A stretch of DNA of 64,000 nucleotides, from positions 29,380 through 93,379 of the forward strand of contig JAQGMR010000027.1 of NCBI GenBank assembly GCA_028292265.1, written 5' to 3'. Numbering within the stretch: the stretch's first letter is position 1; each line of letters opens with the position of its first letter. Below, one piece after another: positions 7,964 through 15,189 of this stretch. The notes beneath the pieces are model-generated. The model was not told the DNA's origin, ran no database searches, and saw only the letters and a program-made list of their open reading frames with translations. This DNA is from Herminiimonas sp. Lineage in GTDB: Bacteria; Pseudomonadota; Gammaproteobacteria; Burkholderiales; Burkholderiaceae_D. Both the position numbers and the translations under genes were made by a program.

Positions 7964-9376
7964 CTAAAGGCCCGACGGCCAGGTTTCCGGCGGCGCGACG
8001 TCATGCCAGGAAGGCGTCCGTTCCAGCGGTGGTAATGCGGTGGTCTGGTCGACGTGAATAACAGCGTCGAACTGGCGTGCAAGATCGGCATGGAAGTAGT
8101 GGCTTAGCCGTTCGCTTTCAGGCTGGTAGATGACGCCGATGGCGCGTTCAAGACGGCGCCCGTTGAGTGCGGTTGTGACGGTTTTCTGGCCTCGAATCGG
8201 CAGCAGAAATCGTGGAAGCCCCATGTCGTGGAACAGCCGCTCGAAGCTTCCAGGCAGTGACGGCTTTACCTGCTTCAATTCCGCCGGCGCATCCCAGTCA
8301 CTCGCCGCGGTCACGCTGCCGGCATGGGTGCTGAACCCCAGCAGGAAAGTGTCCTCGACAGGAAAACCTTGCCGCACCAGTTCGCCCAGATTCAGTTGCC
8401 CCTGCTCGCCCATTTCCGTTGCTCGTGCGTCTCCCAGGTGGGAGTTATGCGCCCACACAATAAGCTTCGCGGCCCTGCCTTTGTGCCGCCCCCCGTGCTC
8501 CCGCAGTGCCGACAGGGTTTCCGCCATATGTGTGTCGCGAACGTTCCAGGATTCGTCGCGACCCTGGAACATTGATCGATAATAGGTTTCGGCATTGCGT
8601 GCGACCCGCGCGTTCTGGTGCGCATAGAACGATTCGTCCACAAGCTCCGGCTGTCCTTTCACAGGGTTGCGACGCGCCGCGGCGGCCGTCAGTTCCACCA
8701 ACTGCTGGACGACTGCCGCTTCGCAACCCTTGTTCCCGCCGAAGGTGGTGGCGTAGCCATAGGCCTGCGGGTCCTCCGCCATGTGATCAAAGCAGGCGTA
8801 GCGTTCACGTGCCCGCTTTGCGGCCTCAGGGTCGGTCTTTTCCAGGTAATGGACCACGGCGTCCATCGACTCGCGCAGGCTGTAAAGATCCAGCCCGAAA
8901 AATCCGACGCGCTGTTCGCGTTCCGCGATGACACCGTTGTGTTCGCGCAGCCATTCAAGGAAGGCGACGACTTCGGTATTGCGCCACATCCATTGCGGGA
9001 ACCGTTCAAAGCCCGCAAGCGCCTGCTCCACAGTGCGATCCGCTTGCTCCGTGCTTGAAAACGGCCGCGCATCCTGCACGAAGCGGCTCACGCGCAGGGC
9101 CGCGGGCCAGTCGGCTTCGACGGCGATGGCATCGAAGCCGCGCTCCGATACCAGACGCTTGCTGATCTGGGCCCGCATCGCGTAGAACTCGCGCGTGCCG
9201 TGGCTTGCCTCCCCGAGAAGCACGATCGATGCGTCGCCCACGAGGTTCAACACCGCATCAAGCGGATCATCGGTCTGGAGCGGGATGGCATAGCGTCGCA
9301 GGGCCTCGACCGAAGCCTGGTCGGCGGACGACAGCGTGGGATTGACGGGTAAAGAAGTGGTGGAAATATCCGACAT
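7964..9376 (-). CDS. Erythromycin esterase family protein
   Basis: A 470-residue cytoplasmic protein of the erythromycin esterase/succinoglycan-biosynthesis family (PF05139). The active-site signatures are present: LLGEASHGTREFY near residue 53 (Glu and the catalytic His), IAVEADWP, and AHNSHLGD near residue 308. True Ere enzymes hydrolyse the macrolide lactone, but most chromosomal homologues of this kind have no demonstrated resistance role and may act on another ester. The start is backed by GGAGGCAGC directly upstream of the ATG. It lies 111 bp beyond the Bug gene's start and may be upstream of it in one transcript. Confidence 0.85.
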   Translation of the reverse strand: MSDISTTSLPVNPTLSSADQASVEALRRYAIPLQTDDPLDAVLNLVGDASIVLLGEASHGTREFYAMRAQISKRLVSERGFDAIAVEADWPAALRVSRFVQDARPFSSTEQADRTVEQALAGFERFPQWMWRNTEVVAFLEWLREHNGVIAEREQRVGFFGLDLYSLRESMDAVVHYLEKTDPEAAKRARERYACFDHMAEDPQAYGYATTFGGNKGCEAAVVQQLVELTAAAARRNPVKGQPELVDESFYAHQNARVARNAETYYRSMFQGRDESWNVRDTHMAETLSALREHGGRHKGRAAKLIVWAHNSHLGDARATEMGEQGQLNLGELVRQGFPVEDTFLLGFSTHAGSVTAASDWDAPAELKQVKPSLPGSFERLFHDMGLPRFLLPIRGQKTVTTALNGRRLERAIGVIYQPESERLSHYFHADLARQFDAVIHVDQTTALPPLERTPSWHDVAPPETWPSGL

Positions 9377-9631
9377 GCTGCCTCCATCGCCGCCTCCTCA
9401 AGCACCGCGTCGCTGGCATGGAACAGGACAGTGCTGGCATGCGGCAGCCGACCGGAAAAGTGCGGCAAGCAATTGATGCTGTTTGGAGTGAAAACGAATC
9501 TGCCGGTTCACCTGAACGCCTGCTGCCAGAATACGGATCTGTGGCGCAGGTTGCCCAGGCCGCGCATGCCGCGACGCAAGTTTGCAAACCGCCGGGTCGG
9601 CCGCGAAAGCACAGTCGACCCGGCGTCGTCG

Positions 9632-11233
9632 CTACATGCCGACCGGGTAGCCGTCCTTGCGGTGGTCCGAGGCCGCGATGTAGGAACCGTCGCCCGCCCG
9701 CATTGCCATTTGCGCACAGCCGAAGTCAGTGTCGAAGCGCTGGGCGCGCTGCACCGGATGACCGAGTGCAATAAGGCCTTCAATGATGTCCGGCGCCATA
9801 TTCCATTCAACCGCAACGCCATGGTTGTCGTCCAGCACGCGCCAGCGCGGCGCGTCGCTGGCCGCCTGCGGATTCAGACCGAGATCCGCGATGTTGCGCA
9901 CAACCTGGACATGACCCTGCGCCTGCATCGAGCCACCCATCAGCCCGAAGCTCATGAGCGGTTTTCCGGCCCGCATCAGGAAGCCGGGAATGATGGTGTG
10001 GAAGGGCCGGCGATTCGGCGCGACCTGGTTCAGGTGACCTTCACGGAGGTTGAATCCCCAGCCACGATTGTGCAGCGCGATGCCGGTGTTCGGCACCACG
10101 ACGCCGGAGCCAAAGCCCTTGAAGTTGGACTGGATGAAGGACACCATCATGCCCTTGCTGTCGGCAGCAGTCAGGTAGATGGTGCCACCGCTGTGCGGTT
10201 GGCCAAACGCGGGAGTGGAGGCCCGTTCTGGATCGATCAGTTTTGCCCGCTTCGCAAGGTAGGCGTCGCTCAGCAAGTGCTCCGACGTTACCTCCGTCAT
10301 GCCGGCCACGTCGCCAACATATTCATGCAAGTCGGCGAAGGCAAGTTTCATTGCTTCGATCTGCATGTGCGTGGCGAGCGCGTCTTCACGCTTCAGGATC
10401 GACTGGTCGACATGCCGCAGCATGCCAAGCGCCATCAGCGCGGCAATGCCCTGCCCGTTGGGTCCAATCTCATGCAGTTCCACGTCGCGATAGGCGGTCT
10501 TGACGGGCTCAACCCAGTCGCACTGGTGTGCGGCAAGATCCGATTCACGAATTGCGCCGCCGGTGGCGCGCGCGTGGTCCGCAATCGCCTTGGCCAATTC
10601 ACCGTGATAAAAATCCTCGCCTTTTGTTTTTGCGATGCGCTCGAGCGTGTTGGCCTGTCCCGAGCAGATCCAGCGCTCACCCGGAAGCGGCGCCCGTCCG
10701 TTCGGCGCAAAGGCTTCACGGTAACCAGGCTGGTCGATCAAATCCGCGACCTGGGCCTGCCACTGGCGCTGCACTGTCGGCGACACCGGGAAGCCGTTGC
10801 GGGCATAGCGCAGTGCCGGTTCAAACAGGTCTTCAAATGGAAGTGTGCCGAAGCGCTCGCTGACTGCGCGCCATGCAGAGACCGTTCCGGGTACCGTGAC
10901 CGAATCCCAGCCGCGGGCCGGCATGCTGTCGTATTTGGAGAAGTACTCTTTTGTCCACGCGGCGGGCGCTCGGCCTGACGCGTTAAGGCCGTGCATTCTG
11001 CTGCCATCCCAGATTAGCGCAAAGGCGTCGCCGCCGATACCGTTCATGCACGGTTCGACCACGGTCATGCAGATTGCGGTTGCAAGGGCTGCATCGGCCG
11101 CATTGCCGCCGCGCGCAAGCATTTGCAGACCGGCAGCGGAGGCAAGCGGCTGCGATGTCGAGACGACATTGTCAGCCAGGAGCGGCATGCGCTGCGATGT
11201 GTAGGGAAATGTCCAGAAGGGATTGGTGGTCAT
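9632..11233 (-). CDS. Gamma-glutamyltransferase family protein
   Basis: The 533-residue product is an N-terminal-nucleophile hydrolase of the gamma-glutamyltranspeptidase family. The N-terminal part has the family motif around ASAAGLQMLARGGNAADAALA and EPCMNGIGGDAFALIWDG. The predicted autocleavage site and nucleophile Thr is in HSGGTIYLTA near residue 350, with the downstream NTGIALHNRG substrate-loop motif. Unlike periplasmic Ggt, no signal peptide is visible, which fits the cytoplasmic subgroup often acting on glutamyl or cephalosporin-like amides. The 255 bp downstream, before the esterase gene, hold nothing I can identify. It is divergent from the small secreted protein at 11436. Confidence 0.85.
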   Translation of the reverse strand: MTTNPFWTFPYTSQRMPLLADNVVSTSQPLASAAGLQMLARGGNAADAALATAICMTVVEPCMNGIGGDAFALIWDGSRMHGLNASGRAPAAWTKEYFSKYDSMPARGWDSVTVPGTVSAWRAVSERFGTLPFEDLFEPALRYARNGFPVSPTVQRQWQAQVADLIDQPGYREAFAPNGRAPLPGERWICSGQANTLERIAKTKGEDFYHGELAKAIADHARATGGAIRESDLAAHQCDWVEPVKTAYRDVELHEIGPNGQGIAALMALGMLRHVDQSILKREDALATHMQIEAMKLAFADLHEYVGDVAGMTEVTSEHLLSDAYLAKRAKLIDPERASTPAFGQPHSGGTIYLTAADSKGMMVSFIQSNFKGFGSGVVVPNTGIALHNRGWGFNLREGHLNQVAPNRRPFHTIIPGFLMRAGKPLMSFGLMGGSMQAQGHVQVVRNIADLGLNPQAASDAPRWRVLDDNHGVAVEWNMAPDIIEGLIALGHPVQRAQRFDTDFGCAQMAMRAGDGSYIAASDHRKDGYPVGM

Positions 11234-11265
11234 GGAGGGATGCTTCTATGGTGAGTGGGAAGTTT

Positions 11266-11279
11266 GGCGCCGCGGCGCC
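11266..11279. promoter_or_regulatory. Perfect 14-bp GC palindrome upstream of GGT gene
   Basis: GGCGCCGCGGCGCC is a perfect inverted repeat 33 bp upstream of the gamma-glutamyltransferase start, in the 202-bp divergent intergenic region. It could be an operator or a 5'-UTR hairpin. In GC-rich DNA such short palindromes also arise by chance, so this is only a candidate. Confidence 0.2.
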
Positions 11280-11435
11280 GTCGAAAGCAGCGATTTGCGA
11301 GGCAGGCGATACATGTCGTAACTTTCGATACATTTTACTTGTATTCGAAAAACGGGCTTCAGCCGCTATGAGGACATGGCAATCGCCAAACTCAACCCCG
11401 GCGATCCAGCTTGATCAAACCACAAGGAGCCTTTC

Positions 11436-11795
11436 ATGATTTCGTTCAAAAGCCTTCAAAAAGCCATCCTCGTTGCCGGCATCGCTGGCGTTATGGCGAG
11501 CACCGCAGGACTCGCCTCGGCGCAAGCTCCGGCCCACGACTCGCAGTGGGAAAAAAACCATCCGCGCCGTGACCAGGTGAACGACCGCCTGGCCAACCAG
11601 AATCGGCGGATCGACAAGGCAGTGAGTGAAGGCAAGATGTCAAAAGCGAAGGCCGCGCGGCTTCACCGCGCCGACCACCGCATTCGCCAGGAAGAGCGCA
11701 ATATGGCGAGCAGGAACGGCGGCCACATTACCAAGGTTCAACAGGAAAAATTGAACCGGCAGGAAAATGCTGTCAGCCGTCAGATCGGCAAGTAA
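11436..11795 (+). CDS. Small secreted basic protein
   Basis: A 119-residue protein has a clear Sec signal peptide (hydrophobic core AILVAGIAGVMASTAGLA, cleavage near ASA-QA at residue 30). The mature 89 residues are highly charged and Lys/Arg/Asn/Gln-rich, probably helical, with repeated RxxRxxN-like pieces such as NDRLANQNRRID and RQEERNMASRN. Similar short basic exported proteins are widespread in Burkholderiales but have no known function. AAGGAG is placed 8 bases before the ATG. The gene is monocistronic; the next gene begins over 200 bp downstream. Confidence 0.75.
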   Translation: MISFKSLQKAILVAGIAGVMASTAGLASAQAPAHDSQWEKNHPRRDQVNDRLANQNRRIDKAVSEGKMSKAKAARLHRADHRIRQEERNMASRNGGHITKVQQEKLNRQENAVSRQIGK

Positions 11796-12015
11796 GCGGA
11801 AGGACCGGCAAGTAGCGGCAAATAGCGGCAAGTAAGGGCACGGAGTTGGCGGCGCGGTCTGCGATGACGCGCCGCCGTCCGTGACACCGGCGCGACGACG
11901 TCTTGCAAGGGCGCGTTGCGTCATATCCGCCTCACGCAGCTTATAAAGCGTGGCATCGTTACCCATGCAAGGACTGCCGCCGGGCATCGCTCAATTTCGC
12001 AAACGGAATCCCGCC

Positions 12016-13593
12016 ATGCCATCACACAATGCTCGTGCCGCCATCCGGGTCTCAGTTATTCTCGCAGTAGCAATCGCAGCTGGCGTCGCAGGATGTGCAG
12101 CGCCTTTGGCTCCGCCATCGGCCGGCCAGGCGAACACCGCCATTCACGGCGCACCCTCACCCTTGCTCGCGCGCCAATTGAATCGTGTCACCTGGGGCAT
12201 CAACACCGCCACTTTGCAACAAGCCGATGCCGCCGGCTATGCCAACTGGCAGCGCAACCAGCTTCACCCGCGCCCCGCCATCCTGCCGCCCGCCGTCACG
12301 TCGCAGCTTAATGCAATGACCATCGCGCAGCAGCCAATGGAACGGGTGGTGGCCGATCTGGAGGTGCGGCGCAAGGCGGGCGATGACTTGCCGACAGAAG
12401 AGCAGCGCGCCGACGCAAAGCGTCAATATCAGGAAGAACTGGCACGCCTCGGTCGCGAAGCGATGTCGCGCTCGCTGTTGATGGCGCTCTACTCGCCCAA
12501 CCAGCTGCAGGAGCAGATGACCTGGTTCTGGGCCAACTACTTTAATGTTCACATGAACAAGCGATTCCTGCGTGCGATGGTGGGCGACTATGAAGAGCAC
12601 GCCATCCGGCCGCATGCGCTCGGCCACTTCCGCGATCTGCTGCGCGCAACTGCCCACCATCCGGCGATGCTGGTGTACCTTGACAATGCGCAAAACGCGG
12701 CGAACCGCATCAATGAAAACTACGCCCGCGAACTGATGGAGTTGCACACGCTCGGCATCAACGGCGGCTACACGCAGCGCGACGTGCAGGAGCTGGCGCG
12801 CATCCTCACTGGCCTTGGCATCAACGTCTCCCGCGACGCACCGCGCCCGGGCCGGAACCGGCAAGACGACTACGTCCGAGCCGGCATCATGGAATTCAAT
12901 CCCAACCGCCATGACTACGGCGACAAGGACTTCCTCGGCCATCGCATCCAGGGTCGGGGAATGGGAGAGATCGACGAGGCGCTTGACCTGCTCGCACGCA
13001 GTCCCGCGACGGCGCGCTTTGTGTCCGGCAAAATCGCGGCCTACATGCTGGCGGACCAGCCCGGCGCCGCGGTGATCGACCGCATGACGCGCACTTTTCT
13101 TGATACCGATGGCGACATCGCGGCGGTACTGCAAACCCTGTTCGACTCACCCGAATACAAGGCTTCGCTCGGTCACAAATTCCGCGACCCGATGCACTAT
13201 GTAGTGGCCTCGGTTCGCCTTGCCTACAATGACACCGTGATCCTCAATACCGCTCCTATGATCAACTGGCTGCGCCGAATGGGCGAACTGCCTTTCGGGC
13301 ATCAGACGCCCGACGGCTACGCGCTCGACGAATCCGCATGGGCGAGCCCCGGCCAAATGGCGACCCGCTTTGATATTGCAAAGGCGATTGGCAGCGGCAG
13401 CGCGGGCCTGTTCCGCAGCGACGAACCCACGCCGCACGAGCGCCCTGCCTTTCCGCAACTGGCCAATCCCGCTTTTTACCAGGGCATGCAGCACACGCTT
13501 GGACCGCAGACGCGACGGGCGCTGGAACAAGCCGGCTCGCCGCAGGAATGGAATACGCTGTTGCTGGCCTCGCCCGAGATGATGACGCGGTAG
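12016..13593 (+). CDS. DUF1800 lipoprotein
   Basis: A 525-residue DUF1800 family protein. From the ATG at 12016 it begins with a lipoprotein signal peptide whose lipobox is AGVAGC, giving a lipid-anchored Cys near residue 21. The longer frame from 11950 would bury this signal, so it is rejected. Conserved DUF1800 features include YSPNQLQEQMTWFWANYF and NENYARELMELHTLGI near the middle, and the late FDSPEYKASLGHKFRDP. Members are almost always encoded beside a DUF1501 protein, as here 27 bp downstream, and act outside the cytoplasm; the biochemical function is unknown. Confidence 0.9.
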   Translation: MPSHNARAAIRVSVILAVAIAAGVAGCAAPLAPPSAGQANTAIHGAPSPLLARQLNRVTWGINTATLQQADAAGYANWQRNQLHPRPAILPPAVTSQLNAMTIAQQPMERVVADLEVRRKAGDDLPTEEQRADAKRQYQEELARLGREAMSRSLLMALYSPNQLQEQMTWFWANYFNVHMNKRFLRAMVGDYEEHAIRPHALGHFRDLLRATAHHPAMLVYLDNAQNAANRINENYARELMELHTLGINGGYTQRDVQELARILTGLGINVSRDAPRPGRNRQDDYVRAGIMEFNPNRHDYGDKDFLGHRIQGRGMGEIDEALDLLARSPATARFVSGKIAAYMLADQPGAAVIDRMTRTFLDTDGDIAAVLQTLFDSPEYKASLGHKFRDPMHYVVASVRLAYNDTVILNTAPMINWLRRMGELPFGHQTPDGYALDESAWASPGQMATRFDIAKAIGSGSAGLFRSDEPTPHERPAFPQLANPAFYQGMQHTLGPQTRRALEQAGSPQEWNTLLLASPEMMTR

Positions 13594-13620
13594 GCGCGCG
13601 AACAAAAAAGAGGAAACACC

Positions 13621-14808
13621 ATGAACCGTCGACACTTCCTTCACACGCTTTCCGCCTCGGCGCTATGCGTGGGCAGCGGCACCTTATTCGCCGCACCGGC
13701 GGCGCAGTCGCGCCTGCTGGTTGTCTTCCTGCGCGGTGCCTACGACGCGGCGAGCTTGCTGGTCCCCACATCGAGTTCTTTTTACTATGAGAGCCGCCCC
13801 AATATCGCGATAGCGCGACCGGACGGCACGCCCGATTCCGCCATCGCGCTCGACAGCAACTGGGCACTGCATCCGGCGCTGCGAGAATCGCTATTTCCGC
13901 TCTACCAGGCCGGCCAGGCGGCCTTCATTCCCTTCGCCGGGACCAACGACACCTCGCGCAGTCATTTCGAAACGCAGGATGCCATCGAACTAGGGCAAGC
14001 GGACCAGCGCACTGGTCGCAATTACCGCTCAGGCTTCATGAATCGACTTGCGGCCGAATTGAATGGCGCGGTGCCGATTGGCTTTACCGACCAGTTACCG
14101 CTGACCCTGCAAGGCAGCGTACTGGTGCCCAATGTGTCGCTGCGCAGCGTCGGCAAGTCGAACCTTGATGCACGCCAATCGAGCATGATCGCATCGATGT
14201 ATCGGGGGTCCGCGCTTGCCGGGCGCGTCAACGAAGGCTTCGCGGTACGCGATGAAGTCGCAGCGCAGATGGCTGATGAAATGACAGCCGCCAGCCGCAA
14301 TGCCATCAATGCCAAGGGCTTCGAATTGCAGGCGCGGCGCATTGCGCGGCTGATGAAGGAAAAGTACAACATCGGCTTCGTTGATGTCGGCGGTTGGGAC
14401 ACCCACGTCGGACAAGGGAACGCCAAAGGCTATCTCGCAACGCGCCTCGAAGAACTGGGCCGGGGCCTCGCCGCCTTCCCTTCCGAGATGGGCGATGCAT
14501 GGCGTAACACAGTCGTGGTGGTCGTCAGCGAATTTGGCCGCACTTTCCGCGAAAACGGCAATCGCGGCACCGACCATGGACATGGCACGGTGTACTGGGT
14601 GATGGGTGGCGGCGTGCGTGGCGGACGGATCGCCGGCGAACAGGTGCCGGTGCGGCCGGAATCCCTGTTCCAGAATCGTGACTATCCGGTGTTGAACGAG
14701 TATCGCGCCGTGTTAGGCGGGCTATTCGGGCGCATGTACGGGTTGTCCACGGCGCGGTTGGAGGCAGTGTTTCCTGGGGCAGCGACGCGGGATGTGGGCC
14801 TGGTTTAA
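13621..14808 (+). CDS. DUF1501 Tat-exported protein
   Basis: A 395-residue protein of the DUF1501 family (alkaline-phosphatase/sulfatase-like fold). It begins with a twin-arginine motif, MNRRHFLHTLSASAL, cleaved near LFAAPA. Family landmarks are LVVFLRGAYDA near residue 37, GGWDTHVGQG near 260 and SEFGRTFRENGNRGTDHGH near 300, with metal-ligand-like Asp and His residues intact. It lies 27 bp behind the DUF1800 gene with GAGG before its ATG, so they form an operon. Its last 70 codons are duplicated in decayed form at 18150-18379, on the far side of the PcfJ-like gene. Confidence 0.9.
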   Translation: MNRRHFLHTLSASALCVGSGTLFAAPAAQSRLLVVFLRGAYDAASLLVPTSSSFYYESRPNIAIARPDGTPDSAIALDSNWALHPALRESLFPLYQAGQAAFIPFAGTNDTSRSHFETQDAIELGQADQRTGRNYRSGFMNRLAAELNGAVPIGFTDQLPLTLQGSVLVPNVSLRSVGKSNLDARQSSMIASMYRGSALAGRVNEGFAVRDEVAAQMADEMTAASRNAINAKGFELQARRIARLMKEKYNIGFVDVGGWDTHVGQGNAKGYLATRLEELGRGLAAFPSEMGDAWRNTVVVVVSEFGRTFRENGNRGTDHGHGTVYWVMGGGVRGGRIAGEQVPVRPESLFQNRDYPVLNEYRAVLGGLFGRMYGLSTARLEAVFPGAATRDVGLV

Positions 14809-15150
14809 ATAGCCACGGCCCTCTGGTAGCGTGCCGCACTTGCACCCAGCCTCAGCATCCGGGTATCCGCGCAGTGCCACTTTTGGATTTGTGAACTTCC
14901 GTCCACATCCTGCACCACCTACTTGATACGACAGCCCGGTACCAGCCAGATCAGCGCAACGGTGACCCAGACCACTTTCGAGACCCACTGATGAAAGAAG
15001 GCAAAGAAGATCGCCACCGCATAATGCACCTGCGACAACTTGCCCTTTGAAGTCGTCGCCAAAAGTCGTGCTTAACAAGTCGTCGCTGCGCCTCGTCACG
15101 ATGACGCGCAGGACGAGCCAGTACGGTATGGCGGCCCATTCATTTGAGGC
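14600..15150. repeat. Diverged direct repeat, copy A
   Basis: This stretch holds the intact 3' end of the DUF1501 gene, the short intergenic gap and a decayed 3' end of a TMEM175 gene. It aligns by eye, in the same order and orientation, with 18150-18720 (offset about 3.57-3.59 kb). The shared landmarks are the CTGGTTTAA stop and the GCCAGATCAG block at 14945 and 18531. The two copies bracket the PcfJ-like gene. Divergence is substantial: the last 49 codons of DUF1501 translate to 38 identical residues of 49. Confidence 0.8.
14891..15150 (-). pseudogene. TMEM175-like 3' remnant (frameshifted)
   Basis: Read leftward, this segment matches the C-terminal half of the intact TMEM175 gene at 18469-19062. 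The first part gives PYWLVLRVIVT. A one-base insertion near 15045 then shifts the frame, after which KLSQVHYAVAIFFAFFHQW and VTVALIWLVPGCRIK follow, ending at a TAG (14919-14921) short of the normal C-terminus. Over the 40-residue stretch before that stop, 24 residues agree with the intact gene. The 5' half is absent, lost at the junction with the PcfJ-like gene. It cannot encode a working channel. Confidence 0.75.
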
Positions 15151-15189
15151 TCCAATTCCCGGAATGCCAAAATTGCGGCCGCTGAATGG

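Noticed and set aside
7964..9376. Calling the erythromycin-esterase-family gene a macrolide resistance determinant
   Set aside because: It has ordinary chromosomal context with no mobile element, and most family members of this type have no proven resistance function.
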